Shown: one piece after another, positions 1 to 6,576 of the stretch
Layout: every line of letters begins with the position of its first letter
Numbering within the stretch: position 1 is the first letter of the stretch
Assembly (NCBI GenBank): GCA_947623775.1
Contig: CANQHL010000066.1
Location: 1 to 6,838 of the forward strand
DNA length: 6,838 nt
Reading direction: 5' to 3'
From: an uncultured Clostridia bacterium
GTDB taxonomy: Bacteria > Bacillota > Clostridia > Christensenellales > UBA1242
Translations under genes and position numbers: made by a program
The notes under the pieces: model-generated
What the model saw: the letters and a program-made list of their open reading frames with translations, nothing else
Told to the model about the DNA's origin: nothing
The model's database searches: none

Positions 1-21
1 GCCAACTGAACTAAGTTCACC
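1..21 (-). tRNA. 5' end of a third tRNA, cut by window edge (possibly tRNA-His)
   Basis: Read on the minus strand, this is the start of a tRNA: acceptor strand GTGAACT, then TA at positions 8-9, D-stem GTTC and D-loop AGTTGG, the same layout as the two complete tRNAs upstream. The anticodon lies outside the window, so identity is not shown. A G directly before the acceptor strand (position 21) gives a start of GGTG, which resembles tRNA-His with its extra G at -1; that assignment is inference. It is separated from tRNA-Arg by an 11-nt spacer and is probably part of the same transcript. If it is not tRNA-His, the 5' end is at position 20. Confidence 0.75.
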
Positions 22-32
22 ATAACAGGTTG

Positions 33-109
33 TGGTGCTCCCGGAGGGATTCGAACCTTCGACCTTTGCCTTAGAAGGGCACTGCTCTATCCAACTGAGC
101 TACGGAAGC
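33..109 (-). tRNA. tRNA-Arg (anticodon TCT)
   Basis: A complete 77-nt cloverleaf with an encoded CCA end. The acceptor GCTTCCG pairs with CGGGAGC through one T-G wobble. The D-arm is GCTC/GAGC. The anticodon loop CTTCTAA places TCT at 34-36, which reads AGA/AGG arginine codons. The T-loop is the canonical TTCGAAT and the discriminator is A. Two stem positions do not pair: G27 against A43 at the top of the anticodon stem, and A51 against C63 in the T-stem. It follows tRNA-Gly after only 3 nt, so the two are almost certainly cut from one precursor. It is probably functional despite the mismatches. Confidence 0.96.
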
Positions 110-112
110 ACG

Positions 113-186
113 TGGAGCAGGTGAAGGGAATCGGACCCTCGCAACCAGCTTGGAAGGCTAGTGTTCTACCACTGAACTACACCTGC
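113..186 (-). tRNA. tRNA-Gly (anticodon TCC)
   Basis: A complete 74-nt cloverleaf with an encoded CCA. The acceptor GCAGGTG pairs perfectly with CACCTGC. The D-arm is GTTC/GAAC with the loop GG intact. The anticodon loop CTTCCAA gives TCC, which reads GGA and GGG glycine codons. The anticodon stem CTAGC/GCTGG contains one T-G pair and the discriminator is T. The T-loop reads TCCGATT instead of the usual TTCGATT, so position 55, normally the conserved pseudouridine site, is C. It is the first gene of the tRNA cluster, beginning about 10 nt after the predicted transcription start. Confidence 0.96.
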
Positions 187-202
187 AAATGTTGACTATA
201 AG

Positions 203-231
203 ATGATAACACAATTACCTCTTTTTGTCAA
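203..231 (-). promoter_or_regulatory. Promoter of the tRNA cluster
   Basis: On the minus strand a consensus -35 box TTGACA (226-231) is followed after exactly 17 nt by TATCAT (203-208), a 5/6 match to the -10 consensus. The predicted start near position 196 leaves a leader of about 10 nt before tRNA-Gly. This is what a strong stable-RNA promoter should look like. The identification rests on motif and position only. Confidence 0.85.
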
Positions 232-530
232 GAATTTTTAACAAATAAATTAAAAGAATTTTAATGCTTTATTACATTTTATTTAATTTATCAATTCACA
301 TATATAAATTTGAATTTTTTCAGCCTTAAAAAGCATAAAATAATTTAAAAATAATTCACTAATTTTTTATTATTATCTTTCCGTTCTTTTATAACTACTA
401 TAAATTTTTATGATTTTTTCACATAAAAACTTTTTGACTGCAAAAATAATTAATTTTTATCTTATCACGCAAATTTTCATTGTTATCAAAATTATTGGTT
501 TATTTTGCATTCATCTATGCAAATTGATAT
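232..530. other. AT-rich intergenic stretch with no supported gene
   Basis: About 300 bp between the dnaE terminator and the tRNA promoter. It is very AT-rich with many A and T runs. No reading frame with a plausible ribosome-binding site is present on either strand; the longest I checked by hand is a 21-codon frame. No tRNA or riboswitch fold stands out. The only clear structure is a 7-bp inverted repeat at 504-523. The rest may be plain spacer, with A-tracts helping the tRNA promoter at most. Confidence 0.7.
504..523. repeat. Small inverted repeat beside the dnaE terminator
   Basis: TTTGCAT and ATGCAAA form a perfect 7-bp inverted repeat around the 6-nt loop TCATCT. Read on the minus strand it lies just beyond the dnaE terminator hairpin and has no T-run after it, so it is not itself a typical terminator. 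It could be a 3'-end processing or protein-binding site, or chance in AT-rich DNA. No function is assigned. Confidence 0.4.
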
Positions 531-566
531 AAAAACGCCCAAATTTGAGTTTTTTGAGCGTTTTTT
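531..566 (-). terminator. Rho-independent terminator after dnaE
   Basis: The arms AAAAACGCCCAAA (531-543) and TTTGAGCGTTTTT (553-565) pair along 13 bp. Read on the minus strand the single irregular position becomes a U-G wobble, while on the plus strand it is an A-C mismatch, so the hairpin suits minus-strand transcription. The 3' arm ends in a T-run. It begins about 28 bp after the dnaE stop and closes the PHP-whiA-dnaE operon. Confidence 0.9.
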
Positions 567-593
567 CATCATTTTTACAAGTTTTATTTATAA

Positions 594-3500
594 TTATCTG
601 ATAATTACATTTTCTTCACCCAGCAACCCTATCAATTCATTGGTTAAATAATTGTTTAGGTCAACCTTGGTGTTGAATGAAAATGCGGAATTGGTCATTG
701 TACATTTGATTATAATTTGACTTTTCCCTGGGTAACTAGAAGCAATGGATTTCACTTTATTGTAAATCACAGGATCTTTTGTGTTAAATCTTAAATACAA
801 CTTCTCGTTGGTATCTTGTCGTTTTTCTTCTTTTTCCCATGGAATTATGGTTTCAGCAACCACGCATGGAGATTTGCCATCTCTTATTGAAATTTTACCC
901 TTCACCGTAACAAGTCCATCTTCTATAGCAATGTCTTTATATCTATTATATAATTTACTAAATAACATTACATCAAATGTTCCATAAAGGTCTTCTATTG
1001 TCAAAAATGCCATATTACCGGATTTTGTCATTATTTTCTTTACAGACTTTATAATACCACCGCCTATAACAATTTGCCCATCTTTGACAAAGTTGTTGTC
1101 CTCGTCCTCTCCTTGCAACTCCTCTTCTTCATCGTCTGCTTCTGGCTGGTAATTATAATCTACCTGCCCATCGTTTTCTTCATCAACTTCGCCACCATAA
1201 TCATCAGCTGATTCATCTGGAATCATATTAGATGTAAAATTAAATTTCTCATACTTATCAAGATAATCATCAAGAGGATGCCCTGAAATATATATCCCGA
1301 CAAACTCCTTTTCATATTTCAAAATTGTTTCCTTGTTAAATTCCTTTATGTCCGGATAATCTATGCTGTTAACAGATTTTGTTTCTTCGGCAAAACTATC
1401 AAAAAAGGAATATTGCCCACTTGCCTTTGCTTTTCTGTCTGAGGCCACCAATTCCATATATTTAGGAAATACTTCCATAAGTTGTGACCTTGGATGTCCA
1501 AAGCAATCAAAAGCTCCGCTTAAAATTAACGCTTCCATTGATTTTCTATTCAATGTATTTGCAGTAACTCTTCTTAAAAAATCTTCAAAGCTCTTAAATT
1601 CTCCGTTGGCATTTCTCTCTTCAACAATCTGATCAATTAATCCTGTGCCTACATGTTTTAATGCCCCCAGGCCAAATCTCATGTTCCCATTTTCAACTTT
1701 AAATTCCGTCACTGATTTGTTAATATCAGGCGGATATATCGAAAATCCCTCAATTCTTGCATAATTTGTGTATTTTTTAACCGAATCTGCATTTGAAATC
1801 CTGTTATTAAGAACCGCAGTGAGATACTCAATCTCATAGTGAACCTTTAAATAACCGGTTTGGTAAGACACATAAGCATATGCCGCTGCATGTGATTTAT
1901 TAAATGCGTAGCCCGCAAATTTTGCCATTTGCTCAAACACTCTTTCCGCTACAGCTTCATCATGTCCAAGTGCTAGCGCTCCCGGAATAGGATTCAACTT
2001 CCCCTCTGGATCAGTCCAACCGTGAATAAATTTTTTCTTCTCTGGTGGCAATTTTTCAGGTTTTTTCTTACTCATAATACGGCGAACATTATCAGCACCG
2101 CCCAAACTGAATCCTGCCATAACCTGAAAGATTTTCATAACCTGTTCTTGGTAAACTATACATCCATAGGAATTATTTAAAATAGGCTCTAGGCAAGGAT
2201 CCTCATAAGAAATTTGGTCTGGATGCTTTTTACCCTTGATAAATTTAGGTATAAAGTCCATAGGTCCCGGTCTGAACAATGAAATTCCCGCAATAATATC
2301 TTCAAGGCATGTCGGTTGAAGTTCTCGCATAAACTTCTTCATTCCACCGCCCTCAAGTTGAAATACGGCTTCAGTGTTGCCGGAACTTATCAATTTGAAA
2401 ACTTCCGGATCATCATAAGACATTTTTGTAAAATCAATGTCAACACCATGAATTTCTTTGATATATTTCACCGCTTTATGTATGTCGGTGAGCGTTCTGA
2501 GTCCCAGGAAGTCCATTTTTAAAAGTCCCAGGTGTTCCAATTCATTCATATCAAATTGCGTGATTTCATCTTCACCGCTTTTCGCCATTGGCACATGTTC
2601 ATAAACAGGATCAGGTGCTATAAGAACACCCGCCGCATGCATGGAAACATTTCGAGGAACCCCCTCAAGTTTCATTGCCATATCTACAATACGCTTTATC
2701 TGATCATCGTCATCATACATCTTCCGAAGCTCAGGAATTATGTATTTTTCATCCTCTTCTTTGCCTGTTGCACCAAAGTAATATTTCAAAACAGGTGGTT
2801 TATGTGTCGGTTTGTTTGGTATCTCTTTTGTTATTTTGTCGACTTCCGAATAAGGAAACCTCAAAACACGGGCTACATCTTTTATTGCATTTTTAGCCTG
2901 CATGTTACCAAATGTTACAATATTTGAAACATGGTCTCTGCCATATCTTCTCTTTGCGTATTCAATAACCTCCCCTCTTCTATCCATGCAAAAATCCACG
3001 TCGAAATCGGGCATGGAAACACGTTCGGGGTTGATGAACCTGTCAAAGAATAAATCATATTTCATCGGGTCAACCTGAGTTATACCCGTTGTATATGCAA
3101 CCAAACTTCCCGCACCAGAGCCTCTTCCTGGACCCACCGGAATATCATTTTGTCGTGCAAAATTGATATAGTCCCAAACTATAAGGAAATATTCAACGTA
3201 ACCAAGTTTATTGATGGTGTTGAGTTCCATTGTCAACCTATCTTCAAATTCTTTTGGAACAGGATTGTATTTTTTTCTCAATCCCTCCCACGCCATTCTT
3301 GATAAAAATTCATATGGAGTTTCGCCTGTATCCGGAATATATTTTGGAATAAAGTTTTGTGTTGCTCCCAATTTATCCTCATCAGGAATATTTTTTCCGC
3401 TCTCAGCCGCCTCTCTTAAAGACTTCGTTTTTATGGATACGTTACATTTTTCTGCTATTTCAAGGGTTCTATCCAAAGCATCTTCATAGCCCGGTAACGC

Positions 3501-4247
3501 CTCTTGCATTTCTTCATAGGTCTTAAAATAAAATTCTTCCGTTTCAAACTTCATTCTATCCGGAGCATCAAAGGTTTTTCCTGTTTGCACACACAACAAA
3601 ACATCTTGCAACTCAGCATCTTCTTTTTTTAAATAATGCACGTCGTTTGTCGCAACAAGTGGAATATTTAATCTTTTACTCATCTCGGTAAGGTGAACAA
3701 GCACTTCTTTTTCTTCTGCGATATTGTGATTTTGTATTTCCAAATAAAAATCATCACCAAAACGCTCCTTAAACCAAAGTGCAAGTTTATCCGCCTCTTC
3801 ATATTGCCGTTTTAAAATATATTGAGGTATATGTCCTGCAAGACATGCCGAAAGGCATATAAGCCCCTCGCTATGCTGTTCCAACAACTTATAATCTATT
3901 CGTGGCTTATAATACATACCCTCAAGATATGCCTGAGAAGAAAGTTTTAAAAGATTTTGATAGCCAACATTGTTTTTTGCAAGCAAAATAAGGTGCCCGG
4001 TGTCACCTCGTCCTGTTTTGCTTTTCATATCATTGCAAATGTAAAATTCTTCTCCAATTATTGGTTTTATACCATTTATAACACATGCTTCAAAAAATTT
4101 GATTACACCATACATGTTTCCATGATCTGTTATCGCAACCGATTTCCAGCCTCTTTCCTTCATTAAAGCAACAAGACCATCAATTCTTGCCAAGCCGTCC
4201 AGCAAGCTATATTCGGTGTGTACATGCAAATGAACAAATTCTTTCAT
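594..4247 (-). CDS. dnaE: DNA polymerase III subunit alpha, DnaE type
   Basis: Replicative C-family DNA polymerase, 1217 aa, cytoplasmic; it extends DNA at the fork with the sliding clamp. An N-terminal PHP domain (about 1-285) keeps HLHVH (H6, H8, H10), ITDHG (D41, H42), E66, H85 and NDVH (D202, H204). The palm has GPGRGSG at 372-378, PDFDVDF with catalytic D416 and D418, and D579 in KMDFLGLR. Fingers and helix-hairpin-helix regions follow to about 920. QYSFF (945-949) resembles a clamp-binding motif. An acidic linker (about 1011-1050) precedes an OB fold (about 1058-1133) and a C-terminal domain. There is no DnaQ-like exonuclease insertion, so it is DnaE and not PolC. ATG at 4247 gives the standard family start; AAGGAG lies 12 nt upstream, inside the end of whiA, a long spacing. 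It is the last gene of the operon, 6 nt after whiA. Confidence 0.98.
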   Translation of the reverse strand: MKEFVHLHVHTEYSLLDGLARIDGLVALMKERGWKSVAITDHGNMYGVIKFFEACVINGIKPIIGEEFYICNDMKSKTGRGDTGHLILLAKNNVGYQNLLKLSSQAYLEGMYYKPRIDYKLLEQHSEGLICLSACLAGHIPQYILKRQYEEADKLALWFKERFGDDFYLEIQNHNIAEEKEVLVHLTEMSKRLNIPLVATNDVHYLKKEDAELQDVLLCVQTGKTFDAPDRMKFETEEFYFKTYEEMQEALPGYEDALDRTLEIAEKCNVSIKTKSLREAAESGKNIPDEDKLGATQNFIPKYIPDTGETPYEFLSRMAWEGLRKKYNPVPKEFEDRLTMELNTINKLGYVEYFLIVWDYINFARQNDIPVGPGRGSGAGSLVAYTTGITQVDPMKYDLFFDRFINPERVSMPDFDVDFCMDRRGEVIEYAKRRYGRDHVSNIVTFGNMQAKNAIKDVARVLRFPYSEVDKITKEIPNKPTHKPPVLKYYFGATGKEEDEKYIIPELRKMYDDDDQIKRIVDMAMKLEGVPRNVSMHAAGVLIAPDPVYEHVPMAKSGEDEITQFDMNELEHLGLLKMDFLGLRTLTDIHKAVKYIKEIHGVDIDFTKMSYDDPEVFKLISSGNTEAVFQLEGGGMKKFMRELQPTCLEDIIAGISLFRPGPMDFIPKFIKGKKHPDQISYEDPCLEPILNNSYGCIVYQEQVMKIFQVMAGFSLGGADNVRRIMSKKKPEKLPPEKKKFIHGWTDPEGKLNPIPGALALGHDEAVAERVFEQMAKFAGYAFNKSHAAAYAYVSYQTGYLKVHYEIEYLTAVLNNRISNADSVKKYTNYARIEGFSIYPPDINKSVTEFKVENGNMRFGLGALKHVGTGLIDQIVEERNANGEFKSFEDFLRRVTANTLNRKSMEALILSGAFDCFGHPRSQLMEVFPKYMELVASDRKAKASGQYSFFDSFAEETKSVNSIDYPDIKEFNKETILKYEKEFVGIYISGHPLDDYLDKYEKFNFTSNMIPDESADDYGGEVDEENDGQVDYNYQPEADDEEEELQGEDEDNNFVKDGQIVIGGGIIKSVKKIMTKSGNMAFLTIEDLYGTFDVMLFSKLYNRYKDIAIEDGLVTVKGKISIRDGKSPCVVAETIIPWEKEEKRQDTNEKLYLRFNTKDPVIYNKVKSIASSYPGKSQIIIKCTMTNSAFSFNTKVDLNNYLTNELIGLLGEENVIIR

Positions 4248-4253
4248 TGTTGT

Positions 4254-5219
4254 TTAGTTCTCCTTTAAAAATTCAGCAATTTTAAGTATTCTTCTAAAAC
4301 GATGATTTAACCCACTTTTGGTTAATTTTATTGTCGATAATTTTAGAAGTTCTTCCATACTTTCCTGTGGATTGGCAAGCCTTAAAATTGCAACTTCCTG
4401 CAAATCATCTGGTAGACTTTCAAGACCTATTTTTTTGTTTATATAATTTATTGCACTAATTTGTTTTAAACTTGCCTCTACTGTTTTATTTATATTGGCA
4501 TTTATACAATTGACCTGTCTATTTACAGTGTTTCTTAAATCCCGTTTTGCCATTTCATCGGAAAGTTCCAGCACACATTCATTGGCACCAACCAGTGCCA
4601 AAAGATCCTTTATTGACTCACTATCTTTTAAGTAAAGGACAAAAATCTTCTTTCTTAATGAAATTTTCGGAAAAATTGAGAAATTTTCAAGCATTTTTCT
4701 TAAATTATCCAAAAATTTTTCTTTGTGTGATGCAAATTCAATATGATATCCCGTTGTTGGTGTCCGTGAGCCTAACTCACTTAATTTAATACTCGATGTT
4801 GCACAACCAACATATGCACCCTTTATAAAAGCCTTTTTACTCTCGTCGTCAGGTGTTAAATTTTCATCAATTTCACCATTAAAATTGTATTCCCCATTTT
4901 GCAAAATGCCTGCATCTTTTAAAACCTGGTCACTTATTTCAATTGGAAAACTTAATCGATAATATGTCGTTTTATTTATAATATAATCATCTGAAATTTC
5001 AAGTGATAATTTTTCACCATATAATTTTTCAATTAATTTATTCAAAAAATCATAAATATCTTCAAAATCGGTGACTATATCAACCCTTACCCCATCACTA
5101 TTTTTGGTTATACTTCCACATGCGTGAAGCAAGCCTGACACAAATGATTGAATGCACATGGCATCTTCAATCGGCTCATTTAGTATCTCAACCTTACTTT
5201 TTTTCGCAAAACTTAGCAT
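4254..5219 (-). CDS. whiA: WhiA-family DNA-binding regulator
   Basis: A 321-aa protein of WhiA type, close to the usual length (about 316 in Bacillus subtilis). WhiA proteins have a degenerate LAGLIDADG homing-endonuclease fold without nuclease activity plus a C-terminal helix-turn-helix. They act in sporulation in actinobacteria and in cell division or chromosome segregation in Bacillus. Seen here: an N-terminus LSFAKKSK like the family SFxxExK start, FIKGAYVGC (131-139) in the LAGLIDADG region, YHIEFAS (158-164), DLRNTVNRQVNC (227-238), then LPDDLQEVAILRL and KSGLNHRFRR (301-310) in the HTH. The start is the ATG at 5219, not the in-frame ATG at 5258: AAGGGG lies 5 nt upstream and only this start aligns with the family. 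It begins 1 nt after the PHP gene's stop, so translational coupling is likely. The LAGLIDADG region is divergent. Confidence 0.93.
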   Translation of the reverse strand: MLSFAKKSKVEILNEPIEDAMCIQSFVSGLLHACGSITKNSDGVRVDIVTDFEDIYDFLNKLIEKLYGEKLSLEISDDYIINKTTYYRLSFPIEISDQVLKDAGILQNGEYNFNGEIDENLTPDDESKKAFIKGAYVGCATSSIKLSELGSRTPTTGYHIEFASHKEKFLDNLRKMLENFSIFPKISLRKKIFVLYLKDSESIKDLLALVGANECVLELSDEMAKRDLRNTVNRQVNCINANINKTVEASLKQISAINYINKKIGLESLPDDLQEVAILRLANPQESMEELLKLSTIKLTKSGLNHRFRRILKIAEFLKEN

Positions 5220-5220
5220 T

Positions 5221-5982
5221 TTATCCCCTTTTTGTTGAAAATTTTGGTAATTTATCAATATTTACCACCTGCGACAACGGCAATCCTAATCTAAAAATTG
5301 TATTGATTGCGTTGTTGCATTCGCCCACTCTTTGCGGTATGTGTGCATCAGAATCAACAATAAAACGTACACCTTCTTCTGCCATTATTAAGAGTTCACG
5401 GTCGGTAAAATTTATTCTTTTGCCATTGAGTTCAACCAGCACACCTTTTTCTCTTGCCAATCTTGCAACAGCCAAGGTATCTGTAGGACAACCATAGTTT
5501 AAATGAGTTATTATGTCAATAGGATATTTATCCATGGCACGCAAAAAAGCCGTCGTGTTTCTGTTTAACCTTTCCTTGCTTGGACTGTATGGTGAACCTA
5601 TAATGTTTGCCAAATTTAATTTCATAACATCTTGAAAGGTTTTCATTTTCACCAGCTTATGATAACCCATAAGAAGAATATCTAAAAATTCAAAATCTCC
5701 ATCGACAATATCAATATCGCCCTTGTCAGAAATCAAATTTGCTTCAACCCCCAGCAAAATATCAACGCCTGTAACTTCTTTTGCGTTGAGTATGTCGTCC
5801 TTCACCGATGGCATGTCTTTACGTCTTACGCCATAACAAATATGGTTAAATCCATGATCGGTAATTGCAATTTGTTTCAATCCTTTATTTAAAGCGTATG
5901 AGGCATTCTCTAAAATTGTCCCTTTCCCATGCCCATGTCGCGAATATCTTGTGTGTGTATGATAATCACCAAATAATATCAT
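5221..5982 (-). CDS. PHP-domain metallophosphoesterase, stand-alone
   Basis: A 253-aa single-domain PHP protein, the family that includes histidinol phosphatases and YcdX-like phosphoesterases with a trinuclear metal site. Candidate ligands are all visible: DYHTH (H8, H10), H16/H18 in RHGHGK, ITDHG (D42, H43), E80 in GVEAN, H108 in GYHK, H160 in THLN and VDSDAH (D212, H214). It has no signal peptide or membrane segment, so it is cytoplasmic. The substrate is unknown; no histidine-biosynthesis gene is nearby, so histidinol phosphatase is not supported. The start ATG at 5982 has AGGAG 5 nt upstream. It is the first gene of the operon with whiA and dnaE, and the whiA Shine-Dalgarno site lies in its last codons. 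PHP proteins next to whiA are known from clostridial genomes, which suggests a link to that locus and not to histidine metabolism. Confidence 0.9.
   Translation of the reverse strand: MILFGDYHTHTRYSRHGHGKGTILENASYALNKGLKQIAITDHGFNHICYGVRRKDMPSVKDDILNAKEVTGVDILLGVEANLISDKGDIDIVDGDFEFLDILLMGYHKLVKMKTFQDVMKLNLANIIGSPYSPSKERLNRNTTAFLRAMDKYPIDIITHLNYGCPTDTLAVARLAREKGVLVELNGKRINFTDRELLIMAEEGVRFIVDSDAHIPQRVGECNNAINTIFRLGLPLSQVVNIDKLPKFSTKRG
5225..5230 (-). promoter_or_regulatory. Ribosome-binding site that fixes the whiA start
   Basis: AAGGGG on the minus strand lies 5 nt before the ATG at 5219 and inside the last codons of the PHP gene. The upstream in-frame ATG at 5258 would place this site within the coding sequence and adds 13 residues not typical of WhiA. 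The arrangement, with stop and start one base apart, favours translational coupling. Confidence 0.8.
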
Positions 5983-6007
5983 AACTTCTCCTAAACTTAA
6001 TAAAAAT

Positions 6008-6036
6008 ATTATAATATTATTTTAAACAAATGTCAA
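6008..6036 (-). promoter_or_regulatory. Consensus promoter of the PHP-whiA-dnaE operon
   Basis: On the minus strand TTGACA (6031-6036), a 17-nt spacer and TATAAT (6008-6013) match the vegetative sigma-factor consensus at all twelve positions. The predicted start is near 6001, leaving a short leader of about 20 nt with AGGAG just before the ATG at 5982. No other promoter is evident before whiA or dnaE, where the gaps are 1 and 6 nt. This is therefore the likely promoter for all three genes. Confidence 0.9.
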
Positions 6037-6056
6037 TCTAATTACTTTTAGGTGAC

Positions 6057-6090
6057 AAAAAAGTCGAACAAATTTTTGTTCGGCTTTTTT
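6057..6090 (-). terminator. Rho-independent terminator after dtd
   Basis: The arms at 6057-6072 and 6075-6090 are complementary over 16 bp apart from one position, with a GTCGAAC/GTTCGGC core flanked by A and T runs. It starts 3 nt after the dtd stop. The irregular pair is G-U when read on the plus strand and C-A on the minus strand, so it may work in both directions. The only gene running into it is dtd, on the minus strand. The innermost A-T pairs probably open to give a larger loop. Confidence 0.88.
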
Positions 6091-6092
6091 AA

Positions 6093-6539
6093 TCAAATTT
6101 CATTTGTATCCAGCAAAATTGTCACAGGTCCATCGTTCAAGACATTTATTTTCATATCAGCACCAAAAATACCTGTTTTTACAGTTATTTCAAGGTTTTT
6201 AAGGCATTTTTGCATATATTTATATAAATTATCTGCCCGCTCGGGTTTTTCAGCATTAATAAAACTTGGTCTGTTTCCATGTGAACAATCAGCATAAAGA
6301 GTAAATTGGCTTACAAGCAAAATTTCTCCCCCGACATCTTTTATCGATAAATTCATCTTCCCATTTTCATCTTCAAATATTCGCAACTTTGAAATTTTTT
6401 GTGCAAGTTTCTCGCAATCACTTTCACTATCACCTATACCTACACCAAAGAAAATTACAAGTCCTTTCTCTATTTTTGAAATTTGCTTGCCATCAACTTT
6501 TAAATCACTGTTTAATACCCTTTGAATTACCGCCCGCAT
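6093..6539 (-). CDS. dtd: D-aminoacyl-tRNA deacylase
   Basis: A 148-aa Dtd protein that removes D-amino acids (and glycine mischarged on tRNA-Ala) from tRNA, a cytoplasmic proofreading step in translation. The family start MRAVIQRV is intact. Both signature motifs are present: SQFTLYA near residues 77-83 and NDGPVT near 135-140, which together form the chiral-rejection pocket in the dimer. Length matches the usual 145-150 aa. The start is the ATG at 6539, because GGAGG lies 4 nt upstream; an in-frame ATG at 6554 is upstream of that site and would add five non-family residues. The stop is TGA, which shows TGA is not recoded. It is flanked by terminators on both sides, so it is probably monocistronic. 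In many Firmicutes dtd follows relA; here it follows rplQ. Confidence 0.97.
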   Translation of the reverse strand: MRAVIQRVLNSDLKVDGKQISKIEKGLVIFFGVGIGDSESDCEKLAQKISKLRIFEDENGKMNLSIKDVGGEILLVSQFTLYADCSHGNRPSFINAEKPERADNLYKYMQKCLKNLEITVKTGIFGADMKINVLNDGPVTILLDTNEI

Positions 6540-6543
6540 ATTT

Positions 6544-6548
6544 CCTCC
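6544..6548 (-). promoter_or_regulatory. Ribosome-binding site that fixes the dtd start
   Basis: GGAGG on the minus strand lies 4 nt before the ATG at 6539. It falls inside the codons that would follow the alternative ATG at 6554, which argues against that longer start. Confidence 0.85.
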
Positions 6549-6576
6549 ACACAAATTTTATCATATTTTTAACAAA

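Noticed and set aside
264..329. 21-codon plus-strand frame in the AT-rich gap, hydrophobic
   Set aside because: No Shine-Dalgarno sequence, no promoter, and composition is what random AT-rich DNA gives.
405..429. Hairpin TTTTTATG / CATAAAAA followed by a T-run on the plus strand
   Set aside because: The stem is nearly all A-T with a 9-nt loop and no gene upstream on that strand; too weak to call a terminator.
2532..2927. 131-codon open frame on the plus strand inside dnaE
   Set aside because: It lies antisense to the conserved palm region of dnaE, its translation has low-complexity Phe/His/Cys-rich content, and it resembles no family. It is a shadow frame, as are the other plus-strand frames across dnaE, whiA, the PHP gene and dtd.
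594..4247. PolC instead of DnaE
   Set aside because: No exonuclease domain is inserted in the PHP region, and the PHP domain is at the very N-terminus followed by DnaE-type palm motifs and a C-terminal OB fold.
5220..5258. Earlier whiA start at 5258, overlapping the PHP gene
   Set aside because: No ribosome-binding site fits it, and the extra 13 residues do not match the WhiA N-terminus, whereas the ATG at 5219 has AAGGGG 5 nt upstream.
5221..5982. Naming the PHP gene as histidinol phosphatase (hisK)
   Set aside because: The fold and ligands are shared by many PHP enzymes, and no histidine gene is nearby; the substrate is left open.
6540..6554. Earlier dtd start at 6554
   Set aside because: The strong GGAGG site lies downstream of it and the family begins at MRAVIQRV.
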